Assembly (NCBI GenBank): GCA_029204225.1
Contig: CM055106.1
Span: 9,598,274-9,662,273 of the forward strand
DNA length: 64,000 nt
Source: Diphasiastrum complanatum
Taxonomy: Eukaryota > Streptophyta > Lycopodiopsida > Lycopodiales > Lycopodiaceae
Direction: 5' to 3'
Positions within the stretch are counted from its first letter, which is position 1, and each line of letters starts with the position of its first letter. The notes beneath the pieces were generated by a model that saw only the letters and a list, made by a program, of their open reading frames with translations, was not told the DNA's origin and did no database searches. Positions 33,537 to 44,156 of this stretch are shown here, piece after piece. Made by a program: the position numbers and the translations under genes.

Positions 33537-34745
33537 ATGAGTGCATCGGAAGAGACTGAGGTAAATAGGCAATTACATGATTACCTGAAAAAGGGGTGGG
33601 TACAACCTAGTAAGTCTCCTTGGGCATCACCAGTGGTTCTGTTGGCCAAGAAGGATGGGACTATAAGGTTTTGCATCGACTATAAGAAATTAAACAAGGT
33701 AACCATTAAGAATAGATATTCACTACCGCGGATGGATGATCCAATAGACTATCTTGGTGGTGCTGGATACTTTACCAAGATAGATCTAAGATCGGACTAC
33801 CATCAGATACGCATTAAGACAGAAGGTATACCAAAAACCGGGTTTCGAACTTGCTTCGGTCACTACGAATTTTTGGTATTGCCTTTTGGTTTGACCAATG
33901 CACCGACAACTTTCCAACAAATGATGAACGATTTGTTCAGGCCATATTTGGGAAGATTCGTAGTGGTATTCTTAGATGATATCCTAGTGTTCAGTAAGAC
34001 TTTGGCGGAATATAAAGAGCATCTTAGGATTGTCTTGTACATTCTAAGAAGGGAAAAGCTCTTTGCCAAGGAATCTAAGTGTGACTTTTTTGCTAAGAAA
34101 TTGTCCTACTTGGGACATAAGATTTCCGAACGGGGGGTGGAGATTGAGGCTGATCATATCCAGAGGGTTATTAATTGGCCTATTCTCACCACGGTTCGGG
34201 AAATTAAGTCTTTCTTGGAGTTTGTGGGATTTTTTCGTCGGCATATTCCCCAATTTGCTCGATTGGCATTTCCCCTTACCCAAGCCTTGAAAGGCTATAA
34301 GAAGCTAAGCTGGAGGGCTAAGAGTCCACTAGTGGTGTGGACAGAGGATATGAATAATTGTTTTGAGTTGCTTAAGAAAAGTGTCACTTCGGCACCAATA
34401 CTAATCATTGGCGATCCTAATAAGACTTTTGTGGCTAGGACCGATGCCAGTGATTATGCTATTGGAGCTGTTTTGATGCAGGATGGACATCCTGTGGCTT
34501 ATGAAAGCAAGAAACTCAATCTTCTTCAGTCTAGGTATTGTACCTATGAGAAGGAACTCTTTGCAATTGTTCATTCCTTGAAAATTTGGCGACATTATTT
34601 GTATGGAGCCAAATTTGAAGTTTTGACAGATCATCAGACTCTTCGATATTTCTGTGATGCTATAGATTTAAAGGGGAGGCAAGCTAGATGGGCTGAGCTG
34701 ATGCAAAACTTTGAGTTTTCTATACATTATTGTAAAAGAAGTTAA
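33537..34745 (+). pseudogene. Gypsy reverse transcriptase and RNase H
   Basis: 402 codons, well preserved: WVQPSKSPWASPVVLLAKKD, FCIDYKKLNKVTIKNRYSLP, FTKIDLRSDYHQIRI (first Asp), LPFGLTNAPTTFQQMMND, VVVFLDDILVFSKT (catalytic DD), then LGHKISERGVEIE, WTEDMNNCFELLKKSVTSAP and the RNase H blocks ARTDASDYAIGAVLMQDG, TYEKELFAIVHSLKIWRHYL and VLTDHQTLRYF. It ends in a stop at 34743-34745 in place of the next residue before NTLADALSRLP. RT copies the genomic RNA and RNase H degrades it. Confidence 0.92.
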
Positions 34746-35999
34746 AATACTCTAGCAGATGCTTTGAGTCGGTTACCGATTATTAATCAGTTGTGCTTTA
34801 CTGTTATAGAACCGAAGTTGTTTTAGTCTCTTCAAGGACTATATGAGTCCAATCCTTTTTTTGGAAAGTATTGGCAACAAGTACTTTTGGGAGTCGATTC
34901 AGGTTTGCAAGATTCCTCAAATCAGGGAAAGACTGAAACGGATTTCCTAATTCGAAACAAGATTTTGTTTCGTAAAGAAAATGTGTGTGTACCGAAGAAT
35001 GACACTGTAAGGGCCCAAATCTTGCATGAGTGTCATGATAGTCCATGCGCAAGAAATCCGGGTATACAAAGAACACTTGACTTAGTTCGAAGGGAATTTT
35101 GGTGGCCTAAGATGAAAAGTCAGGTAGAGGCCTATGTATTTAAATGTACTAAGTGCCAGTTAAATAAAGAAGAGAGGCTACAAGCTAGTGGCCTATTACA
35201 TCCTTTAGATATTCCTACCGAAAAGTGAGAAAGTATATCTATGGATTTTGTGGTCGGGCTTCCACGTACAGGGAAGGGCCACGATTCGGTTTGGGTCATT
35301 GTTGACAAACCTATGAAGTTTGCTCAATTTATCCCAACGAAAACTATTGTTAAAGCTTCAGAACTAGCTCAACTGTTTGTTGAGAAGCTTTTTCGACTAT
35401 ACGGGCTTCCTTGTGATATTGTCAGTGACTGTGACCCAAAATTCACTGGGAATTTTTGGCAAGCAGAGTTTGAAAAGTTGGAAACAGCTTTAAGTTTGAG
35501 TACTACATATCATCAGACGGTCAAACGGAAAGGACCAATCAGACGATGGAGGATATGCTTTGAGCATATGTGGGCCATCGGCAGTCTGATTGGGAACAAT
35601 ACCTTCCACTGGTGGAATTTGTATATAATAGTGCAAAACATTCGACGACCGGATTCAGCCCTTTCATGCTTATGTATGGTTTTCAACCTTGATCACCAAT
35701 TAGTGTTGGCATGAAAAACCTATGGGTGCAAGCCGCAGCTGATTTTCTTGTGGATATTCAAGAAATGTTATAGCTGGCTAAAGATAGCATAAGAAGTGCC
35801 CAGGATAGGGCAAGGCACTGTGTTGATCTATCTCGGAAACACAAGGTATTCATGGTCAACAACTGGGTACTTTTTAGAGTCCCAAGTCACTCTGGGGGCA
35901 TGAAAACTATTAAGTGTGCAAAGTTGGCACCTAGGTATTGCGGTCCTTTTAAGGTTATCCAAGTGATAAACAAGGTCGCATACAAACTAGAACTTCTCT
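34746..35999 (+). pseudogene. Gypsy integrase
   Basis: NTLADALSRLP (about 34748) ends RNase H. The H2C2 zinc region lies at 34980-35160 (ECHDSPCARNPGIQ, WWPKMKSQVEAYVFKCTKCQ). The core starts MDFVVGLPRTGKGHDSVWVI (35241, first Asp), with IVSDCDPKFTGNFWQAEF (second Asp), but decays after 35520, so the catalytic Glu block is in another frame or lost. The C-terminus LAPRYCGPFKVIQVINKVAY lies at 35930-35985 in the frame opened at 35852. Stops and shifts occur at 34742, 35228 and 35714-35850. At about 36000 it joins a copia integrase in frame. Confidence 0.85.
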
Positions 36000-36526
36000 A
36001 TAGAAATCTAGTTGGTTCACTCATATGTCTAACTTTCATTGATAATTTTCGTATATTTTGTTGGATCTATCTACTAAAGATCAAAGATGAAGTGTATGAT
36101 GTCTTTGTTAAGTTCAAGAATGCAAGGGAGAACCAATTTTCCACAAGGATCAAGTGCTTAGGGAGTGACAATGATGGTGGGCACCTATCTACCAAGTTCA
36201 AGGCCTTTTGTAATGTGTATGGGATCAAGAGGTATACAACACCAAGGACCCCACAACAAAATGGAGTGGTTGAAAGGAAGAATAGGAATTTATGTGAAAG
36301 TTCTAAAGCCATGAGGTTGAGTGCTAATCTTGACAAACCATTTTGGAATCAAGCTTTGTTGTGTGCCAATTTCTTGTGCAATAGGTGGCCGAGTGCTATT
36401 TTGAATGGAAGGACACCTTTTGAGATACTATTCAAGAGGAGGCCGAGTGTCAACTTTCTAAGAACCTTTGGATGCACATGCTATGTCAACATTACTCTTG
36501 ATGATAGGTATTTCTGTTGGATATAG
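35852..36526 (+). pseudogene. In-frame gypsy-copia chimeric integrase frame
   Basis: 224 codons. Residues 1-48 are the gypsy integrase C-terminus (PRYCGPFKVIQVINKVAYKL). From about residue 50 the frame is copia integrase: LICLTFIDNFRIFCWIYLLK, CLGSDNDGGHLSTKFKAFC (second Asp), TPQQNGVVERKNRNLCESSK (Glu), FLRTFGCTCYVNITL. The first copia Asp block (HSDV) is missing. The join at about 36000 does not interrupt the frame. It most likely arose by recombination or insertion followed by deletion. Confidence 0.85.
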
Positions 36527-36820
36527 TGAGGTGAGTAAAGCCTACAAGGTTTACATTCCTTCTGCTAACAAAGTGATTGTTGGTAGAGATGTCATTTTTT
36601 ATGAGGGGAACTTTCCAAAAGTGTCTTTGAGTACTATTGAAGGTGATGTGAATGGATCTAACATTCTTGATGTTGATGTAAACGATCCTACTTTAGATGG
36701 TGATGATGATGGACCTTCACCAAGTCAAAAGCCAAGGAGAACATCAAGGAAAGACAAGTACCTTCAAGGCTCACATATGATGAAAGGGTAAGTAATTAGT
36801 TTTTGAAAATTATGTTGCTT
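36468..36820 (+). pseudogene. Copia integrase C-terminus
   Basis: A frame continuing the copia integrase after a shift near 36500: VGYSEVSKAYKVYIPSANKV, IVGRDVIFYEGNFPKV, an Asp-rich spacer DVDVNDPTLDGDDDGPSPSQ and KPRRTSRKDKYLQGSHMM. This is the usual transition from integrase to RT. Confidence 0.8.
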
Positions 36821-37412
36821 TCCTAACCTCTTTGGATGAGCCTACAAGTGTAGTTCAAGCAAGTAAAAAAGAGGAGTGGATCCAAGCAATGGATCTTGAG
36901 TATTGAGCTCTTCTGAAGAGTGGAACATCTTTTGGAGGATCTTCTTGTGTAGATGGAGCTATGCAAGTGGATGGGTGTTATCTTGTTATAAAGTCAAGTA
37001 ATGGATCTGGCAAACAAAGTTTGTTCAATGACTTTGATGGTCAAGTTGATGAGCAAGAGGTTGATCTCAAAGGGCTTCAACTAGTCAAAAGGGAAGGTGG
37101 TAATTCAGAGCTAGTCAAGAGCATCAAATGAGAGGTAATTGGCAAAGATGTTATGGATTTGTTTTTTCAGCTTATTGAAGATTCAAGTAAGGTCAAAGGA
37201 GCAGCAAAGAAGTGTTGTTCAAGTCTACTTTACTTGTTCTATCTCATGTTTGATCATTTTCATGTGAATGTGTGCAAATTGTCAAGATATGGTAAAACTA
37301 GCTATATTGGTGAGCATTGTTTTGATGTTGGATTTGTACTAGCATCCTTGCCTGGTTTTGCTGATGAAAATAAAGCTATTGGAGGCTTTTTTACAAACTA
37401 TGCGTCATTTTG
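36809..37412 (+). pseudogene. RT N-terminal stub followed by an unrecognised open frame
   Basis: The frame starts as copia RT should (AFLTSLDEPTSVVQASKKEE, WIQAMDLEY) and then leaves the family: about 165 codons follow with only two stops (near 36905 and 37130) and no RT motif. The last part is an 86-codon frame (37153-37413) with KKCCSSLLYLFYLMFDHFHV and a Gly/Phe-rich end. I do not recognise it. It lies where the RT palm should be, as in the frame at 25627-26742. Confidence 0.45.
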
Positions 37413-37413
37413 A

Positions 37414-37910
37414 AGATTTGAATATTTTTTCTTGTGGCCATGCTGACTTCCTCTCTTTCTTTGGTCTGTGCTCCATCGGCTTAATCTCTTCTTTAACAAT
37501 AAATATCTCATTATATAATGCAACACCTTTGTGATCCATAATAGCGACATCAGGAGAAAGGGCTCCTAATTTTGGCCTTGTTTCTAAATCAGCCTTATCA
37601 TTTCTAGGATCACATATTAAATGCCTTTGTAAGAATGAGTTTGATTAAATCTTGTTTGAATTTATACACATCAATACCTGTGTACACACCAAGCGAGAAC
37701 TGCAAACACACACAAAATTGAGTTGAGAAACAGCGACATTTATAATGAAAAATACATAAAGTAAAAAACAAGGAGGATCATGATGCTCACTTGCTCGATA
37801 TCGATCGTGTCTTGTTGAAAATTATACCGCTCAAAAAATCTTTGCATTATAGAGCGTAAACCACCTGCAACTAAATGCATCTTGTTGTTGGGGAGTCTAT
37901 AAATCAAAAA
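37414..37910 (-). pseudogene. Unrecognised spliced gene remnant
   Basis: On the minus strand an exon-like frame (about 37905-37791) reads LPNNKMHLVAGGLRSIMQRF and ERYNFQQDTIDIEQ. It ends at GTGAGC (37790), followed by a 91-bp AT-rich intron to TTTGCAG (37700). The next exon starts FSLGVYTGIDVYKFKQDLIK and, after a +1 shift, CDPRNDKADLETRPKLGALS and PDVAIMDHKG, then EIFIVKEEIKP, to about 37430. A further acceptor-like TTGATTTATAG precedes the first exon. Phase is consistent across the intron. I do not recognise the protein. It may be a captured or stranded host gene fragment. Confidence 0.45.
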
Positions 37911-37913
37911 CAA

Positions 37914-37992
37914 ATATAAGGTCTATCCAAATAAAATTCTGAATACATTGTCATATAAGATCTATCTAAATAAAGTTCTAAATACAATCATC
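37914..37992. repeat. Imperfect 39/40-bp tandem duplication
   Basis: 37914-37952 and 37953-37992 share ATATAAGRTCTATCYAAATAAA and end near ATACA(A)T. They differ at about seven positions. Confidence 0.75.
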
Positions 37993-37999
37993 ACTAATG

Positions 38000-38985
38000 C
38001 TGATATCTTGATTGATATTATTTTTGGTTTAGCCACAGATGTGGCTGAAGTTGACAATGCTTCAAGAATCGTAAGAAGTTGTTAATCAAAACCACAAAAA
38101 TTCATTTCTCAATCTCTTAAAGAAGCGTTTTGGTTGAGAAATTTACTGTCAGACATTAATTTGTATCAGTACAATTCCACAATTCTATTATGCGATAATC
38201 AGAGTGCTATTGCCTTATCGACCAACCCCGGATTTCACTCTAAGAATAAGCACATTGAAATCAGATATTACTACATCAAGGGCAAGGTTCGGTAACAAGG
38301 AAGTAAGCTTAACATACTGTAGAACACAGGACATGGTTGCAGATATATTCACGAAGGCATTAAGTGTTAATGCACACAACAAGTTTCGTGCATTGCTTAG
38401 TCTGAAGATCAAGGCATGCACAGATCCAAATTAAGAGGGGTGTTGGATTTATCTCTTTTACTCTCCTAAATCCTATGTTAATCTACCTCCATTCATGTTG
38501 TTGCATTTTTACTCATGTTGTCGCATAGTCTGCATATTTACATGTAAAATAAGACAGACGAATAAAACGTGACCTTCTGCATAAATACAAGTAAATTTCC
38601 ACAGGCGCAAAAGGCAAAAAATGCAATGCTATGTTTTTGCACGCAATTTGTGACAGACGAAAACGACGACACTGCCCTACAAATGCAATAGGTGTCCTTA
38701 TAGAAAAGCGAAGGACCCTGCAAATCAAATCTTAAGGCATTTATGAGAGTGTCTCATTTTTTGCATCTTCACCAACGTTCATTTTAGAGAAGGCTGACGT
38801 CGCGGCCTTCTCACGCTCATCCCATGCAACTGTGCAATCAGATTTGACAATGACAGCTCCACCCATGATCTCCCACAGACAGCACATCCACTATGTACTT
38901 TCTTCATCTGCACACCTATAAAATTATGTATATACATTGGATACCATTTGCATATTGGGCAAGTGTGAGTGTGATAATAGAAGAT
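38000..38985 (+). pseudogene. Copia RNase H tail, polypurine tract and partial 3' LTR
   Basis: Plus strand in shifting frames: SQSLKEAFWLRNLLSD (about 38110), LLCDNQSAIALSTNPGFHSK (about 38190-38245), NKHIEIRYYYIKGKV, then MVADIFTKAL (about 38330). The polypurine tract AAGAGGGG is at 38433-38440. An LTR starts TGTTGGATTTATC at 38441 and is cut near 38985 by the gag of a minus-strand copia element. The small open frames at 38513-38728 are inside the LTR. Confidence 0.65.
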
Positions 38986-39515
38986 CAATCAAACTTGGCA
39001 AAGTCTTTTGAATAGCAAGACTTTTAACAATGTTAACATGAGCATCCAACAATCCATTACGAATAACTTGGACATGCTCTCCGTAATGCTCTCATCAATG
39101 CAAGCCAACTCATCATTCAATACTTTCACTCTCAAAATAATAGTATTTGGACTTTCTTCATTCTTTTTTAAACAAGAAAAGATTTGCTTTCTTAGAGTCA
39201 ACACTCTAGAAGTAGACTTGGATTCATATATCTTCTTCAATGAATCCCAAGCTTCACTTGATGATGTACGCTTACCAACTTCCTTTAGAAGCTCATTGGT
39301 AACATTCATCTTTATTATGTGTAGAGAATTTTTGGCCCTCTTGTCATACCTCATTTGATCTTGTTGTGTTGTTGGTCTCTCCTACAAACCTACAACAATA
39401 TCCAAAACATCATTCATCTCAAGAAGTGACTCCATCCTCACTTTCCACAATGAATAGTTATTTGAGGTAAGCCTATCATTGGCTTCCAACATGACTCCAC
39501 TTGATGTAGCCATGT
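38986..39515 (-). pseudogene. Copia family B gag
   Basis: From about 39515 the minus strand reads LEANDRLTSNNYSLWKVRME and SLLEMNDVLDIVVG, then MRYDKRAKNSLHIIKMNVTN and ELLKEVGKRTSSSEAWDSLK (39354-39230), and KQIFSCLKKNEESPNTIILR. It is cut at about 38990 before the zinc knuckle. One in-frame stop interrupts the N-terminus near 39390. It is closely related to the gag at 45012-45465. Confidence 0.75.
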
Positions 39516-40642
39516 AGCAATGACCTGATACTCTCTTTCAACCTATTTCAATGCACAAAGCACTCCTTTGGACAAAAAAAATAATTTTTTTAAAAGGAAA
39601 ATCACAAAGATATGAAACTTCTCAATTCTCTTCTAGCACTTATACCAAGCAAATCAATACATAGAATAGTGAAATATTGATCAACCTATGATCTATCCTC
39701 AATATAATGAGTCTTGCCACTTCCTAAGATTGAAACACACTCAAATAAAGTTTAGTAACCTCACAATCTAGAGATCCAATCAAAATTAGTGTTTTGACAA
39801 AATCACAAAAAATTGATTATCTCAAAATCTATATGCAATTGCATAAATCTTGATATGCACTCTTGTAGCCACCACTTAGGCTTTTTGAATGCTCTAAAAA
39901 TCAGCCATTTCTAGTAAGTATGTTTGGAAATCAGAATTGATCAAGAATATAACCCTAAATAAAGTTCTGATCTACAAAAGATCCAATCTTCATATGCAAG
40001 AAAAACAATTTTGGTGTAGAATCCAATCTAGCATACTCTAGAATCGATATCGTCTCCAAATCATTGATAGATGTGAATGCTTCATTAATAACCTGAAACA
40101 CAAGCTCTGATACCATGTGAAAGTTTTCAGATCTATTAAGATCCAAACCTAGGAATAATCTTTGGCTAGAAAAACAAGCAATTCACCAATCTTGCCAATG
40201 TAGAAAAATCAGCATCTACACTATGAATGAGATGCAAACTCTAATAGATCTTGAAAAAACATGAACCAAAACATAAAATAAATTTTTTTTCCATACAATT
40301 ACAGTAAGCTATTTTATCTCACACGTGTGGATCTAAAAATAGCTTTTAATGAACATTCTACACACAAAATTGCAAGATATCACAGGTATAGTGCACCAAT
40401 AGATAGTAGAACCTAAGAGAACCATGTATAAGCATGAATGAGATAATGTCTCTACTACTCAATTTTGAATCTACTAAAAATCATGTAATATGAATTCCCA
40501 CACTTTCCAAAAGGGCTTATTCAAATGATTTTAGACTAATATAACTTTGAAAAGTCAAACTCTAAGTCTAATATGAAATTGGCCTCAATTGCCAAATAAA
40601 CAAATCTAGCAAATATGACTAAACTAGTTGAAATCTCTCACA
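39516..40642 (-). mobile_element. Family B leader, PBS and 5' LTR
   Basis: Leader 39516-40102; minus-strand TGGTATCAGAGCTTG at 40115-40101; LTR 40116-40642 (527 bp, TGTGAGAG...CTTTCACA with inverted ends). The LTR is inserted in the gag of another family B copy (40643-40860). CTCACACGTGTGG lies at 40318-40330, about 200 bp from the PBS. Confidence 0.75.
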
Positions 40643-41531
40643 TGTCATACCTCACTTGATCTTGTTGTGACAAGGGCATTTGTTCCACTCCTACAACAAT
40701 GTCCAACAACTCATTCATCTCAAGGAGAGACTCCATTCTCACCTTCCAAGTAGAATAGTTGCTTGAGGTAAGCCTATCATTGCTTTCCAACATAAAGCCT
40801 CCACTTGTGGTTGCATGTTGCAATGACATGATCTTCTCTTTAAACCTATTCCAATGCACAAAGCACTCTCTTGAATGTCAAAAAATGAACTCAAGAAGAG
40901 TGGAACCTCACAAATATCTTTCTTGCACAGCAAAATCAGCACATAGAATGGAAGATACTTGATCAACACATGATCAATCTCATACCAAAGTACAAAAAAT
41001 TGAATCTTGCAAATTCTACATGAAAATGCTATAAACTTGATATAGATTCTTGTAGATTTCAATGAGAACTTTCTAATGCAATTAAAGTCACCCAAATCTA
41101 ATAAGTAATGTGTGAAATCATCCTCCATTGACAATGTAGAAATCTAACATCAACTACACAAAAGTGATGTAAAATCAATAAATTCTTGATCAAAATCAAA
41201 TATATGACAAAATGAAGTTTTTTTTTCAATACATAACATAAAATTGCATTCTACACACAAGATTGCATAATATCAACACTATAGTGGAAAAATGGATATA
41301 AGAACCCAAAGAGAACTCATGTATAAGCAAGAATGAGGTGATGAACCAAATATTCAAATTTGAATCTTCCAAACTCAAACTTCTAACTTTCCCACACTTT
41401 TCAAAAGTGGTAATTCAAATGAAATTAGACTAAAATAACTTTCATATAGTTTATCTCTAAGTTGAAAATGCATATTGGCCTAATATTGACAATTAACCAA
41501 AATATGACTGAACTAGTTAAAATTTCTCACA
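40643..41531 (-). pseudogene. Second family B 5' end: gag start, leader and LTR part
   Basis: Gag N-terminus at 40860-40643 (GGFMLESNDRLTSSNYSTWK, VRMESLLEMNELLDIVVGVE) is cut by the LTR described above. The leader 40861-41160 is like those at 39516 and 45466. The PBS is deleted. An LTR part (about 41160-41531) ends with inverted TGTGAGAAATTTTAAC at 41531. The plus-strand copia integrase begins immediately after. Confidence 0.65.
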
Positions 41532-42350
41532 GTTATATCTTCTTTCTTCTAAAGCTATGGTGTATGATTATTTCCTTGTTTTCAAAGATTTTGTTGAAAA
41601 ACAATTTTCTTACAAAGTTAAAGCTTTATGATGTGATGGAGGTGGAGAATATATCTCCAACAAATTCCATGACTATTGTAAGCAAGAAGGGATCAAAACA
41701 GAATTCTCTTGTGCCTATTCCCCTTCACAAAATGGGGCTGCCAAAAGAAAAAATATATCCTTATGTGAGTGTGCAGAAACAATTCGAATTGAAACCTCTT
41801 TGCCTATTGATTTTTTGGGAGAAGCTATAAATTGTGCAAATTACTTGCGCAATAGAATACCGCACAATGCTCTTGGAGGAAAATCGCCATATGAAGTCTT
41901 TCTCAAAATCAAGCCTAAGGTTGATCACCTTAGAGTCTTTGGAAGTATATGCTTTGGTCATATTCCCTTGGAAACAAGGAGGAAAGATGATCCAAGTTCA
42001 CTCAAAGGGATCATGGTTGGGTATTCATCCAACAAGAAGGCATATCAAAACTTTATTCCCTCTACCTCAAAGAGAATTGAGAATAGAGATGTCACATTTT
42101 TTGAAGATAAAAGTTCAACTTGGACGAGGCCGAGATCAATGCAACTCAAAGAGCATCTCCTATTATCTCTCTTGAAGACAATCATATAGAGATGGGGTCA
42201 AGCTCTGAGGAGGAGTCACCTCGAGTTTTCTCACCTAGAAGATCCTTGAGAGAAAGATCTGAGCCTAAAGGCTCTCATATGTTGAAAAGGGCAAACAACT
42301 TGTTCTTTATTCCACTAATTATACATATTTCATATCACACAAAGAGCCAA
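41532..42350 (+). pseudogene. Copia family C integrase, 5' truncated
   Basis: Plus strand: FVEKQFSYKVKAL and CDGGGEYISNKFHDYC (second Asp), AYSPSQNGAAKRKNISLCEC (the catalytic Glu is replaced by Lys), then NYLRNRIPHNALGGKSPYEV, FGSICFGHIPLETRRKDD, and the spacer SPRRSLRERSEPKGSHMLKR. Frames change at about 41640, 41800 and 42120. There is no gag, protease or first half of integrase: the element starts abruptly next to the family B LTR. Confidence 0.8.
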
Positions 42351-43440
42351 GGGATGAGTCCAAAGTTTGCTTGCTATTCAAAAGTCTTTATGGACTTAAG
42401 CAAGCACCAAGATCATGGTATGCTCGACTCAATTCTTTCCTTGTCTCACTAGGATTTATTCTTAGTGACTATGATCCTTCCTTGTATATAAAGTTTTATG
42501 CTAGTGATATTGTCATTCTTTGAGTTTATGTTGATGATATTATCCTAAGTGGAATTTGTATCAATTTAGTTGATTAAACTGAAATTTTACTTGGAGGTGA
42601 GTTCAAGATGCAAGGTCTTGGAGAACTCCACTACATATTAGGCCTAGAGATTGACTTTCATAATGATCAAGCTTTATATGTCAATATAAGATGCTCTTTC
42701 TATGTTAAAAAAAATCAATATGTTCGATTTTAAGTGCATAGACTCCTATGGAGCAAGTTGCAAATGAAAGATTCTTCAAGGACATCGCCCTTTTTAGGAG
42801 TCTTATTGGCTCCTTAATATGGCTTACAATAACTAGGCCTGATTTGAGTTTTAGTGTTCATAAATTGAGCCAATCAATGCACAGTCCTACAATTTATCAT
42901 TGGAAAATGGCCAAAAGAGTAATAAGGTACATATCTTCAACTTATGATTATGGTTTGATTTACAAGAGTGAAGATCTTTCAATCATTGGATATTCAGACT
43001 CGGATTTTGCTAGTGACAAAGTGGATCAAAAGTCTACAAGTGCATATGTCATATATTTTGGTGGACGTCTAATATCTTGGCTTTCTAAAAAACAAGATAC
43101 CATATCTCTTGTCTCATTGAAGCTGAATATAAAGCACTTACCACTACAACAAAAGAAGTGCTATGGATCAAAAGACTTCTTTTGGAGCTAAAGACTATCA
43201 AGGAAGATGATCTACCAATGATCAAGTGTGATAATATTTTGGCACAAGCCCGTGCCAACAATCCAATATTTCATGCAAGGAGCAAGCACATCGAAGTTGC
43301 ACACCATTTCGTGAGAGAGAAGCTCATTGGATGAGAGGTCTATTTGGAACATATTGGCACGTGATCATGTATTGCCAATCTACTCACCAAAAGTTTGAGC
43401 AAAAGTTCCTTCATCAAGCATAGGTCCAACCTTGGATTAA
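42351..43440 (+). pseudogene. Copia family C RT (palm deleted) and RNase H
   Basis: The first RT half is deleted: the spacer joins directly to KVCLLFKSLYGLKQAPRSW (about 42365-42425). Then come VYVDDIILSGICIN (about 42525) with a stop just before VYVDD, GELHYILGLEID, RSLIGSLIWLTITRPDLSFS, SIIGYSDSDFASDKVDQKST, WLSKKQDTISL, and after a shift EYKALTTTTKEVLWIKRLL and FHARSKHIEVAHHFVREKL (about 43270-43320), ending near 43430. The RNase H acidic residues are kept. Several stops are present. Confidence 0.8.
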
Positions 43441-43483
43441 TTCCAAGATCAATGTTCAAGTCAAATAGATATCTTTTAAGGAG

Positions 43484-44156
43484 TGTTGAAAATAAAAAAT
43501 CCATCTATCTTGACTTTTGGGGTTTGATGATTTTTTCATCATGCATGTAGTGGCTAGTAGAAATTCGAGCCACTACACATGCATTAAGTTTAGTTTGCCA
43601 AATGTAACGAGCAAAGCAAAGTATAATCTGTACTGGCACATGTATGAACATTTGTACATTTGTATTATAGAAAATGACACATGTAGAAAGTAGGTAGATG
43701 AAGTTGCATTTCTCTACATGCAAAGTGATAGGTGTCATATTTTAGGTAGATACTACTCTTAGAAGTGGAAAAATATGATTGGAGGCTTGTGCTACCATGA
43801 GCTACTACCATTTCCTATATATGTGTGTGGGACTCTCACAAATTTTGATGATGAATCAAGAATTAAAGCTATTCTCTAGTATTTTGGATTTTTACATTGT
43901 AAGCTTGAATTGCCATTCTCTCTCTAGCTTGAGTAGAGGCTTTTGCTCATACATTAAATTCTTTTGTAATTTCCTTACATGTGTGAAAGTAATCATCTTT
44001 TGATTATTAGCATTCTAGATTGTGCTTAAGCCATAGAATCTAGAGATATATTGTGATTTTTACTCTACAATTGATCTATGTGCTAACACAAAGCTTAGAA
44101 AGATCATTCAAACATTTATGGTACATCCCACACGTGTGAACTTGCTAGAAATTTCA
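43484..44156 (+). repeat. Family C 3' LTR
   Basis: 673 bp, TGTTGAAAATAAA...AGAAATTTCA, preceded by the purine tract TTTTAAGGAG. It is the inverted relative of 25043-25643. CCCACACGTGTGAA lies at 44127-44140, 16 bp from the LTR end. The following base pairs belong to a minus-strand copia protease region, so this LTR marks the insertion or recombination point. Confidence 0.75.
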
